A stretch of DNA of 6,603 bases from CAZPUI01 sp964415525 (GTDB lineage Bacteria > Acidobacteriota > Holophagae > Holophagales > Holophagaceae): the NCBI GenBank assembly GCA_964415525.1, contig CAYQAS010000175.1, positions 1 to 6,603 of the forward strand. Direction: 5' to 3'. Below, in pieces: positions 1 to 6,246 of the stretch. Position 1 is the first letter of the stretch, and each line of letters opens with the position of its first letter. A program made the translations under genes and the position numbers. The notes beneath the pieces are model-generated. The model saw only the letters and a program-made list of their open reading frames with translations, made no database searches and was not told where the DNA came from.

Positions 1-2018
1 TGTTCCAGTGCTTCCCCGGTGCTGAGGACCGGCCCGGTCAGCGGCAGATGGCGGAGCTGGTGTGGGACGCCATCCAGGAGGGTGAGGCCCGCTTCGAGGC
101 TTGGCGTCGATCCGGGGCCGAACCGGACCAGCGTCCGGACGCCCATCTCCTCGCCATCGAGGCCGGCACCGGCACCGGCAAGACGTTGGGCTACCTGATC
201 CCGGCCCTGGCCTCGGGCCGACATCCCGTGGTGGTGGCCACCCGCACCAAGCAGCTCCAGCGGCAGTTGATGGAGGAGGATCTTCCCCGCGCCCGGGGCA
301 TCATGGGCATCCCCATCAAGGCAGTGCTCGCGAAGGGCCGTTCCAACTACCTCTGCAAGCTGGCCTGGGAGGAAGTGGAAGCGCATCCCCCCGCGGAGTT
401 GGCCCGGGCTGACCACGGCCTGTGGATGGCGCTGCCGCGCTGGGCGAAAGAGACGACCATCGGCGACCGTGAGGAGTTGAGTCGCTTCGGCGAGGGCGAG
501 AGCGAGCTGTGGGACCGCGTGAACGCGCGGGCGGAGCGATGCACCGGGAAGCTCTGCAGGCTCTATGACCAGTGCCACCTGACCAAGCTGCGTCAGGAGA
601 TCCTGGAGGCGGACCTTGTCATCGCCAACCACGCGCTGCTGCTGGCGGACCGCGTGCTGCGGGAGTCGAGCTTCGGCCAGGTGCTGCCGGACGCGCCGAT
701 CCTGATCCTGGACGAGGCCCACGAGGTGGAGGAGCAGCTCACAGAGAGCTGTGCCGAAGCCTGGTCGAGTCGCGCCATGACGCTGCTCTTCCACGATGTG
801 GGGGATGAGGCCGCCAAGAGCTCCGAGGGTGCCGTGCTGGAGGCGCAGCTGCTGCCCTGGCAGGACGCCTGGACGACGCTTCTGGCCCACGTGCCACAGG
901 AGATGGGCACCTTCGGGTTCGACGACCAGCGACTGCACCTGCCCGCCCTTGCGGATGCCGTGGGTGCATGGGTGGAGGCGGGGCAGGCGGTACTCAAAGA
1001 GGCGCGCCGACTGGGGGTACGGGAGCAGGATCCCGAGGAATCCATGGTCTGGCGCAAGCTGGCGGACCGCGTGGGCCTCGCCTTTCAGCGCATGGAGCAG
1101 ATCTTCACCCAGCCCGAGGGCTGGGTCTCGACCCTGAGCCGCGAAGGCCCGCAGACCGTGCTCTTCAAGGCCAACCCAGTGGACGTGAAGCCGTTCTTTC
1201 ATCAGCACCTGCGGCGTGGCTTCGAGACCGTGGTGCTCACCAGCGCGACCCTGCGGGACGGCAAAGGCTTCAACGGCCTCAAGCTGCGTCTGGGGCTCTC
1301 CAATGATGAAGCGCTGCGAAGCGCCCACGTGGAGAGCCCCTTCGACTTCCCTACCCAAGGCCTCCTCTTCGTGCCGCCGGATCTGCCGCTCCGCCAGGCG
1401 GGGCGGGATCCCGTGGGGGATCCGCTGTGGGTGAAGGCCAGCCTGGAGGCCATGGAGCGGCTCTTGCGGGCCAGCCGCGGACGCGGGCTGATCCTCTTCA
1501 CCAGCCGCAAGATGCTGGCGGCCTTCCGACCCCGCCTGGAGTCCGCCCTGCCGGACCTCACGTTCTTCGTGCAGGGCGAGGGCATGAGCCGCCACGCGCT
1601 GCTGGAACGGTTCCGCCAGACCCCCCGCGCCGCGCTCCTCGGCCTCGCGAGCTTTTGGCAGGGGGTCGACGTTCCGGGCGATGCACTCGTGCTCGTCGTC
1701 GTCACGGCGCTGCCCTTCACGCCCCCCGATGATCCCGTCCTCCAGGCCCGGGTGCGCGAGGCGGATGCGAAACAGCAGGGGCTCGGTTTCGTGGGCATCC
1801 AGGTGCCCCAGATGACCCTCAAGCTCAAGCAGGGCATCGGGCGCCTCATCCGCCGCCGCAGCGACAAGGGCGTCGTCTGCATCCTGGATCCCCGGTTGAT
1901 GCTTCCCCACGAGGACCGCAACGGAAAGCGGTATGCCGCCCAGATCCGCGCCACCCTGCCGCCGTTCCCCATCACGCGGGAGTGGGGGGAAGTCGAGGCG
2001 TTCCTGGAGAAGGTGTAG
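1..2018 (+). CDS. dinG: DinG/YoaA-family iron-sulfur ATP-dependent DNA helicase, 5' end outside window
   Basis: An XPD-like superfamily 2 helicase, a family that unwinds DNA 5'->3' with ATP and helps resolve replication or repair intermediates. The reading frame is open to the left edge: the 15 codons before the first in-window ATG (48) encode a Q-motif-like stretch ending RPGQRQ, so the gene starts upstream. Counting from ATG 48 (656 residues): Walker A GTGTGKT at 40-46; four cysteines at 103, 165, 170 and 176 for a 4Fe-4S cluster; ANHALL at 193-198; DEAH box at 222-225; VLTSATL at 396-402; WQGVDVPG at 537-544; QGIGRLIRR (motif VI) at 595-603. The C165/C170/C176 spacing matches that known for E. 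coli DinG, while the KGRSNYLC segment around C103 resembles YoaA. All core motifs are intact, so it should be active. The subfamily (DinG or YoaA) is not settled; the helicase class is nearly certain. Confidence 0.93.
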   Translation, partial: FQCFPGAEDRPGQRQMAELVWDAIQEGEARFEAWRRSGAEPDQRPDAHLLAIEAGTGTGKTLGYLIPALASGRHPVVVATRTKQLQRQLMEEDLPRARGIMGIPIKAVLAKGRSNYLCKLAWEEVEAHPPAELARADHGLWMALPRWAKETTIGDREELSRFGEGESELWDRVNARAERCTGKLCRLYDQCHLTKLRQEILEADLVIANHALLLADRVLRESSFGQVLPDAPILILDEAHEVEEQLTESCAEAWSSRAMTLLFHDVGDEAAKSSEGAVLEAQLLPWQDAWTTLLAHVPQEMGTFGFDDQRLHLPALADAVGAWVEAGQAVLKEARRLGVREQDPEESMVWRKLADRVGLAFQRMEQIFTQPEGWVSTLSREGPQTVLFKANPVDVKPFFHQHLRRGFETVVLTSATLRDGKGFNGLKLRLGLSNDEALRSAHVESPFDFPTQGLLFVPPDLPLRQAGRDPVGDPLWVKASLEAMERLLRASRGRGLILFTSRKMLAAFRPRLESALPDLTFFVQGEGMSRHALLERFRQTPRAALLGLASFWQGVDVPGDALVLVVVTALPFTPPDDPVLQARVREADAKQQGLGFVGIQVPQMTLKLKQGIGRLIRRRSDKGVVCILDPRLMLPHEDRNGKRYAAQIRATLPPFPITREWGEVEAFLEKV

Positions 2019-2044
2019 GGGCGGAACGGCGCTACCCTGTTTTT
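2017..2044 (+). terminator. Terminator-like hairpin with T-run after the helicase gene
   Basis: Starting inside the helicase stop codon, AGGG (2017-2020) can pair with CCCT (2035-2038) and GCG (2021-2023) with CGC (2030-2032). This leaves a TA bulge at 2033-2034 and a six-base loop. A G and five T (2040-2044) follow. The stem is short and bulged, so termination would be weak at best. The same bases include a TACCCT box that could instead be a promoter -10 element for the next gene. Confidence 0.3.
2033..2038 (+). promoter_or_regulatory. Candidate -10 box (TACCCT) for a leaderless transcript of the 152-aa gene
   Basis: TACCCT fits the TAnnnT pattern and ends 6 bases before the ATG at 2045, the spacing expected if transcription starts at the A of the start codon. 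No Shine-Dalgarno sequence lies between it and the ATG, which favours a leaderless message. I see no good -35 box at the right distance. The same bases may form a weak terminator arm, so this call is tentative. Confidence 0.3.
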
Positions 2045-2503
2045 ATGCATGCCGCCGATACCGCCCTCAGTCTGCTCTTCAAGAAGCTCCATCCGGTCCT
2101 CGAGGACACGGCCCATGCGCTCGCCAAGGGCGTGCCTACCAAGGATCTGGAGCGGCTGCACCTGAAGCTGCTCCGGGCCCGGTTCGAGGCCATGGAAGTC
2201 CTGGAGGGCCTGGCGACGGAGGATCCCGGCGACGCGCTGCAGGAGGCCCTGGACGAGCTGGCGTCGAACCTGACCCCCAGCGGTGAGACCTTCCAGCAGA
2301 GCCTGATCCTCACCCAGCTCTGTTTGGAGGATGCGCCGGAGTCCCTTCTGCCCTTCCTGGACGAGGCGGAAGCCGAGGCCGCCCCCTGGATGAAGCGTCT
2401 GCGGGCGTTCCAAGCGCTCATCCAGGACCCGACCCAGACGGCAGAGCACCGCTGGGAGGCGGTGGATCCGGATATTGGCGAAGGTGGCGAGGACGAGGAC
2501 TGA
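2045..2503 (+). CDS. Hypothetical small acidic helical protein (152 aa)
   Basis: I do not recognise this protein. Composition suggests an all-alpha, soluble, cytoplasmic protein: leucine, alanine and glutamate dominate, there is no signal peptide or membrane segment, and the only cysteine is near residue 98. The last dozen residues are a flexible acidic tail ending GEDED. The ATG at 2045 is preferred. The only other in-frame start is GTG 1982, which would overlap the helicase gene by 37 bases and lacks a spaced Shine-Dalgarno. No Shine-Dalgarno precedes ATG 2045 either; the stretch before it is TACCCTG followed by five T, suggesting leaderless expression or read-through from the helicase gene. 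It follows the helicase by 26 bases on the same strand, so co-expression is plausible, but no functional link can be shown. The reading frame and GC-rich third positions support a real gene. Confidence 0.75.
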   Translation: MHAADTALSLLFKKLHPVLEDTAHALAKGVPTKDLERLHLKLLRARFEAMEVLEGLATEDPGDALQEALDELASNLTPSGETFQQSLILTQLCLEDAPESLLPFLDEAEAEAAPWMKRLRAFQALIQDPTQTAEHRWEAVDPDIGEGGEDED

Positions 2504-2515
2504 TCGACCGATCCC

Positions 2516-3049
2516 TCAGAACAGCAGTTCCCGCAGCAGGGCCTGTCCCTTGGGCCATTCGCCATGTCCACTGGCGGTGTTGAGATGGCCGCGGGGGCCG
2601 AGGTCGGTGAAGGAGGCGCCCCAGGCGTCCGCGAAGGCCTTGGCGCGCTCCAGGCTGACGTAGGAATCGTCGCTCGAGGTCACGACACGGCAGGGGAAGG
2701 GCAGGGAAGCCAGCGGCACCGGGGCGAAACCCTTCAGGGCCTCCAGGGCGTCTGCCCGCTCGGGATCGCTGGGAGCCACCAGCAGGGCGCCGTGGATGGG
2801 CCGGATGTGGAGCGCCGCCCAGTGGGCCACCGTGAGGCAGCCCAGGCTGTGGGCCACGAGCACAGGCGATCCCTCGTCCTGAGCGACGTAGATGGCCGAG
2901 TCCAGCGCCTCCACCCAGCTCTCCCGGTGGGGTGCGAACCAGTTGGGCATCTCCACCCGCTTCACGTCGTGGAAGATCTCCTCCCATAGGGTCTGCCAGT
3001 GGCCGGGGCCGGAACTGCCGTAGCCGGGAATCATCAGGATCGGATGCAT
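2516..3049 (-). CDS. RBBP9/YdeN-type alpha/beta serine hydrolase
   Basis: A small (177 aa) cytoplasmic alpha/beta hydrolase of the Ser_hydrolase (RBBP9/YdeN) family; members are serine hydrolases of mostly unknown natural substrate. It opens with the family hallmark MIPGYGSSGPGHW (residues 6-18), the oxyanion region. The nucleophile elbow is AHSLG with Ser68. The acid is Asp127 or Asp128 in SSDDSYV, and the base is His155 in a GHLNTASGHGEWP segment typical of the family, so the triad is complete. The length fits the usual 170-190 residues. Start at 3049: the frame stays open further upstream but would then run into the neighbouring gene, whereas this ATG has AGGA seven bases ahead and the family N-terminus begins right here. 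It lies 62 bases downstream of the flavin-reductase-like gene and is probably the last gene of that operon. It converges on the 152-aa gene with 12 bases between stops. Confidence 0.9.
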   Translation of the reverse strand: MHPILMIPGYGSSGPGHWQTLWEEIFHDVKRVEMPNWFAPHRESWVEALDSAIYVAQDEGSPVLVAHSLGCLTVAHWAALHIRPIHGALLVAPSDPERADALEALKGFAPVPLASLPFPCRVVTSSDDSYVSLERAKAFADAWGASFTDLGPRGHLNTASGHGEWPKGQALLRELLF

Positions 3050-3056
3050 GGGGGTG

Positions 3057-3060
3057 TCCT
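3057..3060 (-). promoter_or_regulatory. Ribosome binding site (AGGA) of the serine hydrolase gene
   Basis: On the minus strand AGGA sits seven bases before ATG 3049 and decides this start over longer in-frame options. It partly overlaps the arm of a small hairpin: CTGGG (3059-3063 on the plus strand) pairs with CCCAG (3070-3074). The hairpin might limit access to the site. Confidence 0.55.
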
Positions 3061-3111
3061 GGGAACGCCCCCAGCATGCGTCCGGGAGGTTGCGCCCGCC
3101 AGGGCTTCGCG

Positions 3112-3732
3112 CTACTCCGGAAGGCGGGGCAGGGGCAGGGTGAGGCGTTCCCCGAGCAGGCCGTAGTTCGGACCCGCCACAGAACCGAGGCGGGTCACGG
3201 GATCCCAGCGAGAGGCGTCGGCGCAGGCGTGGGTCTCGTCCCAGATGCCATCTCTCACGTGGGCCAGGAGCACGTCCAGCAGCACCAGCGTGCTGTCCGG
3301 GGCGAGCTCGATCTCGCGGTTCAGACGGCACTCCAGGGCCACCGCCGCATCCGTGAGGCGGGGCGGGGCGATGAGCGTGCTCGGCGTGGTGGCGAGGCCG
3401 AGGCGCGTGACTTCGCTGATGTTCGAGGCCACGGCGTCACCGCTGGCATGCATCGCCTCCAGCAGCGGGGCATCGACGATGTGGACCACCGCCTCCTGGG
3501 AGGCCCGCAGGTTGCGGTGGGTGTCCTTCAGGGCGCCGCCCTTGTGGCGGCCGAAGGTCATGGCCAGCATCGGCGGATTGAAAATGCCCATGAAACTGGA
3601 GAACGGCGCGAGGTTGACCACCCCTGACCCATCCACCGTGCTGACCCAGGCGATGGGACGCGGCAGGACGAGGCTGGTGAGCACGCGGTAGGTGTCACGG
3701 GGCGCGGCGTGGCGGAAGTCGAACTGAGGCAT
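3112..3732 (-). CDS. Flavin reductase-like, FMN-binding split-barrel protein
   Basis: A 206-residue cytoplasmic protein of the flavin reductase-like (DIM6/NTAB) family. Such proteins bind FMN in a split beta-barrel, and some reduce flavin with NAD(P)H for a partner oxygenase or act as flavoprotein oxidoreductases. Recognisable signatures are LPRPIAWVSTVD (23-34), NLAPFSSFMG (40-49), PPML (53-56), KDTHRNLRAS (69-78) with AVVHIV (81-86), and the C-terminal LGSVAGPNYG (182-191), which matches the family's closing FMN-site segment. The length is normal. Start at ATG 3732: the frame continues upstream by 57 codons, but those show no homology-like character and would overlap the yjbQ end, while this ATG has a strong GGAGG/GGAG site. 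Its neighbours are yjbQ 112 bases upstream and the serine hydrolase 62 bases downstream, all on the same strand. The substrate and any partner enzyme are unknown; no oxygenase is encoded nearby. Confidence 0.88.
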   Translation of the reverse strand: MPQFDFRHAAPRDTYRVLTSLVLPRPIAWVSTVDGSGVVNLAPFSSFMGIFNPPMLAMTFGRHKGGALKDTHRNLRASQEAVVHIVDAPLLEAMHASGDAVASNISEVTRLGLATTPSTLIAPPRLTDAAVALECRLNREIELAPDSTLVLLDVLLAHVRDGIWDETHACADASRWDPVTRLGSVAGPNYGLLGERLTLPLPRLPE

Positions 3733-3739
3733 GGGAATA

Positions 3740-3749
3740 CTCCGCCTCC
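3740..3749 (-). promoter_or_regulatory. Ribosome binding site of the flavin reductase-like gene
   Basis: Reading the minus strand, GGAGGCGGAG precedes ATG 3732 with seven bases between the last GGAG and the ATG. It offers two overlapping purine-rich sites and fixes this start against the longer open frame. Confidence 0.75.
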
Positions 3750-3844
3750 AGCTTAACGGGTTGGCGAGGGCCTTCCGGAATGCGACCCAGACCACTTCCG
3801 CGGGAAATCTCTTGGGACATCCGTCTACTGCGGACGACCGGATT

Positions 3845-4279
3845 TCATTCGCCAATGATCTTGATGAGAATTCGCTTGTCTCGCCTGCCGTCGAATTCAC
3901 CATAGAAGACCTGCTCCCACGGCCCGAAGTCGAGCTTGCCTTTGGTGACGGCTACCACCACCTCGCGGCCCATGATCTGGCGCTTGTGGTGGGCGTCGCC
4001 GTTGTCTTCACCACTCCGGTTGTGCAGGTAGCCGCCACGGCTGGGATCGCTGCCGGCATTGAAAGGCGCGAGCTTTTCAAGCCAGCGCTTGTAGTCGTCG
4101 TGCAGGCCGCGCTCGTCGTCGTTGATGAAGACGGATGCGGTGATGTGCATGGCGTTGACCAGGCAAAGACCTTCCTGGATGCCGGACTCCCGCAAGGCCG
4201 CTTCCACGTCCGGCGTGATGTTCACGAAGGCCATGCGGTCGGGGATGTTCAGGGTGAGGACTTTGCGGTGGCTTTTCAT
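3845..4279 (-). CDS. yjbQ: YjbQ/UPF0047 family protein
   Basis: A 144-residue cytoplasmic protein of the UPF0047 family (E. coli YjbQ, 138 aa). The family is often annotated as a secondary thiamine-phosphate synthase because E. coli YjbQ has weak activity of that type; the true role is unclear. Family landmarks in order: AMHITASVFIND (43-54) with His45, HDD at 60-62, YLHN (84-87) with His86, DAHHKRQIMG (95-104), and GKLDFGPWEQVF followed by YGEFDGRR (114-133). The conserved histidines are those thought to hold a metal at the active site. The length is normal and nothing is missing. ATG 4279 has GGAG five bases upstream. It is the first of three minus-strand genes and is divergent from the PD40 protein gene, so its promoter should lie in the 4280-4488 spacer, although I could not pick out a clear one. 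Family membership is very secure; thiamine synthesis as its job is only a guess. Confidence 0.92.
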   Translation of the reverse strand: MKSHRKVLTLNIPDRMAFVNITPDVEAALRESGIQEGLCLVNAMHITASVFINDDERGLHDDYKRWLEKLAPFNAGSDPSRGGYLHNRSGEDNGDAHHKRQIMGREVVVAVTKGKLDFGPWEQVFYGEFDGRRDKRILIKIIGE

Positions 4280-4488
4280 GGGTGCTCCGTTGGGTTTCAG
4301 ATTGCTGTCCAGATTTCCATGATCGGTTCCCCACCTGTGGATTCTGGCTCTCGGAAGCCCGTACCTCTCGTGCAGGGTTCGGTACCTCTGGAGGCGGATC
4401 CGGTCCCGGGTGTCTTGAGGCTTTCCGGAACCCTGCGACCGTGATGGGAGCCGCGTCGGGTTTTCAGCCTTTGGTTTCGAGGTCTCCT
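4280..4488. other. Divergent intergenic spacer between yjbQ and the PD40 protein gene, with small repeats
   Basis: This 209-base spacer must carry promoters for both directions, but I see no convincing -35/-10 pair on either strand. It holds a direct repeat GTACCTCT at 4361-4368 and 4382-4389 (21 bases apart, about two helical turns). It also holds a perfect 9-bp inverted repeat GCAGGGTTC (4372-4380) / GAACCCTGC (4428-4436) with 47 bases between the arms. Either could be a regulator site or a long-range stem; both are short enough to arise by chance. Confidence 0.4.
4479..4482 (+). promoter_or_regulatory. Ribosome binding site (GAGG) of the PD40 protein gene
   Basis: GAGG lies six bases before ATG 4489. 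It selects that start, directly followed by a signal peptide, over the in-frame ATG 4444 and the upstream ATG 4282. Confidence 0.6.
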
Positions 4489-6021
4489 ATGTTTTTGCGC
4501 TCCTCACTTTCCCTGATGCTTCTGTTGTCGGCCGGGGCTCCTTCGCTCCTTGGGCAGGCGGCGCCCCAGGCTCTCGCCACGAGGGAGGTCCGTTCCTACG
4601 CCCTGAAAGGCAAACCCAGCGAGGTCGTCCGGGATCTCGCGGCCATGAAGGTCCTTGCCGGCCAGTTCGAGCAGGATGCGCGTGCGGATCTTGCCGTCTG
4701 CCCGCTGGGGGAGCAGGGCATCCGGCAGGGCCTGTACTCGGCTCTCTACTACACCGCGCTGGTGCGGGAGGACTGGGCCGGAGCCCAGCAGCACTTGGCG
4801 GCTGTCCGGGCCTTGCGGAGCCAGCCTCTGCAAAAGCGTATGACGGGCCTTCTGGTGGTGCCCCTGTTGGAGGCCAAGACTCAGGGGGGCACCTATCGGG
4901 CTCATCTGGAACGACGGCTCGGGGACCTGCCGAAGGCAGAGGTCGCCTTCCCGCTGAAGGCGATCCTGGATGTCCAACAGGCGACGACCCACGCGTCACT
5001 GATCGCCGGTGTGGCGGAATCCTGCGATCCGAAGTTCCAGGGGGGGCTGCTGGGCGAGCAGGAGGCGGGCACCTTGCTCGTGGCGGCCACGAACCTCCAT
5101 TTGCTGCTCCCGGTGAAGGCGGAGATCGTCCACGTTCTGGAGAAGTCCCTCACCTCGCAGCCCGTGCTGAAGGCGCAGCTCCTGAGCCCTGTGATTCGTG
5201 CCCGGGGCGCCTACTTCGGTCAGAGCCTACCCGGCGAGACGCCGGCGTCCTTTGCGCCGGAAGTGCTGGCGGCCATCAGCCCCTGGGTGGGGAGCGTGGC
5301 CTTCTCACCGGACGGCCTGGAATGCTTCCTGGATGCCGGGGATGCGAACTATGGCTGTTCAACGCTCTACCACAGCGTCTGCTGGGAGGGCGTCTGGTCG
5401 CCCCTCGTGGAGGCGCCGTTCACCCGCGATATCCCGTTCGCGGGAGAGCCTGTGTTCTCGACCGATGGCAGGACCCTCGCCTTCACGGGCCGGAAGGGCG
5501 GCTCGACCGACTTTTTCCGCGTGGAGCGCACCGCCCAGGGCTGGGGCGAGGCGGTGCCCCTGCCGATGCCGATCAACTCTGAGAAGGATGAATTCCGCTA
5601 CTGCCCTGCGGCGGATGGCTCGATCACCTTCGCCTCCAACCGCGGCGCGGGGCAGGCCCAGATCCATCGGGCCGTTCGCAAGGGGGACGGCTGGACCGTG
5701 GAGAAGCTTCCCGCGCCCGTCAATGCCCTGGCCCTCGACGGCGATCCCTGCTTCGGGCCGGACGGTCGCTGGCTCGTGTTCTATTCCGCCCGTCCCGGTG
5801 GTCTGGGCCGCGTGGACCTCTGCATCAGCTTCCCCGAAGGCAAGGGGGGCTGGAGCGAGCCGCGGTATCTGGGGCCGGACTACAACACGCCCGGGGATGA
5901 CTTCGGCGCGGCACTCACGGCCGGGGGCAAGGCGATGTTCTTCATCCAGCATGGCGAGAAGCGGAATGTCCTGATGTGGGTCGCGACCTCTGTCCTGGAC
6001 CGGATGAAGCGGAAGGTATGA
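4489..6021 (+). CDS. Exported protein with C-terminal PD40 (TolB-like) beta-propeller repeats
   Basis: A 510-residue protein, probably periplasmic or secreted. Residues 1-22 look like a Sec signal peptide: Arg4, a hydrophobic LSLMLLLSAG core, and likely cleavage near LLG-QA or slightly later. There is no lipobox cysteine. Residues about 30-260 are mostly helical and unrecognised; 79-110 resembles one TPR-like helical pair. From about 265 to 500 there are four clear and one weak WD40-like (PD40) repeats, seen as AFSPDG (271-276), FSTDGRTLAF (323-332), the DEFRYCPAADGSITF block (367-381), DGRWLVFYSAR (425-435) and a degenerate last one at 476-485 (LTAGGKAMFF). Linkers such as W-x-x-P and PINS match this family. 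PD40 proteins usually act as binding scaffolds in the envelope; no catalytic residues are evident. Eight cysteines (71, 179, 279, 290, 298, 372, 421, 445) could form disulfides. Start chosen by GAGG and the signal peptide. The ligand or partner is unknown. Confidence 0.82.
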   Translation: MFLRSSLSLMLLLSAGAPSLLGQAAPQALATREVRSYALKGKPSEVVRDLAAMKVLAGQFEQDARADLAVCPLGEQGIRQGLYSALYYTALVREDWAGAQQHLAAVRALRSQPLQKRMTGLLVVPLLEAKTQGGTYRAHLERRLGDLPKAEVAFPLKAILDVQQATTHASLIAGVAESCDPKFQGGLLGEQEAGTLLVAATNLHLLLPVKAEIVHVLEKSLTSQPVLKAQLLSPVIRARGAYFGQSLPGETPASFAPEVLAAISPWVGSVAFSPDGLECFLDAGDANYGCSTLYHSVCWEGVWSPLVEAPFTRDIPFAGEPVFSTDGRTLAFTGRKGGSTDFFRVERTAQGWGEAVPLPMPINSEKDEFRYCPAADGSITFASNRGAGQAQIHRAVRKGDGWTVEKLPAPVNALALDGDPCFGPDGRWLVFYSARPGGLGRVDLCISFPEGKGGWSEPRYLGPDYNTPGDDFGAALTAGGKAMFFIQHGEKRNVLMWVATSVLDRMKRKV

Positions 6022-6060
6022 GGCTTCTGGTGGGGGCGGTGTTTCCGGCAGGAATCCTCC

Positions 6061-6082
6061 CGCCCGGCGGGCGACTATTTTG
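6061..6082 (+). terminator. Possible intrinsic terminator of the PD40 protein gene
   Basis: CGCCC (6061-6065), a GGC loop, and GGGCG (6069-6073) form a perfect five-pair GC hairpin about 40 bases after the stop, followed by ACTATTTTGG. An alternative pairing of GGGCGG (6034-6039) with CCGCCC (6060-6065) is also possible. The T-run is only four long, so strength is uncertain. Confidence 0.4.
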
Positions 6083-6167
6083 GTGTTGAAGTGGTTGAAA
6101 TAAATGGTGATACGACGACGTGAATCCTTAAACAATAGATAATCTTAGTCTAATGATGTAGATCGCC

Positions 6168-6195
6168 TTGACACATGATTCCTCCGGTTTACACT
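6168..6195 (+). promoter_or_regulatory. Sigma-70-type promoter of dnaK
   Basis: A perfect TTGACA -35 box (6168-6173), a 16-base spacer, and TACACT (6190-6195, four of six matches to TATAAT) give a predicted start near 6202, leaving a leader of about 45 bases. Upstream lies an AT-rich stretch (53 of 80 bases A or T in 6081-6160) that could act as an UP-like or bent element. No full CIRCE operator or E. coli-like sigma-32 boxes are seen. Confidence 0.65.
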
Positions 6196-6246
6196 CGGGG
6201 TTGGCCATAGGGCCATCGCATCCGTCACCCCTTCCTGGAGGATTCC

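Noticed and set aside
1202..2449. 415-codon open frame on the minus strand across the helicase end and the 152-aa gene
   Set aside because: It overlaps intact helicase motifs, is rich in Arg/Ser/Gly/Pro as shadow frames are, and shows no family signature.
2502..2513. GATCG-AC-CGATC inverted repeat at the stop of the 152-aa gene as a shared terminator
   Set aside because: The loop would be only two bases and no T-run follows on either strand.
3733..3844. Separate promoter for the flavin reductase-like gene in the gap after yjbQ
   Set aside because: Only a poor TAAGCT box is present and no matching -35 box, so read-through from yjbQ is simpler.
3731..4444. 237-codon plus-strand open frame opposite yjbQ
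   Set aside because: yjbQ on the other strand has clear family motifs and a ribosome site; this frame has neither.
5359..6135. 258-codon open frame on the minus strand opposite the PD40 repeats
   Set aside because: Shadow of the propeller region; composition is Arg/Gly/Pro-heavy with no domain.
6188..6205. TTTACACTC resembling the left half of a CIRCE operator (TTAGCACTC)
   Set aside because: Seven of nine bases match, but the required right half nine bases later is absent, and the match overlaps the -10 box.
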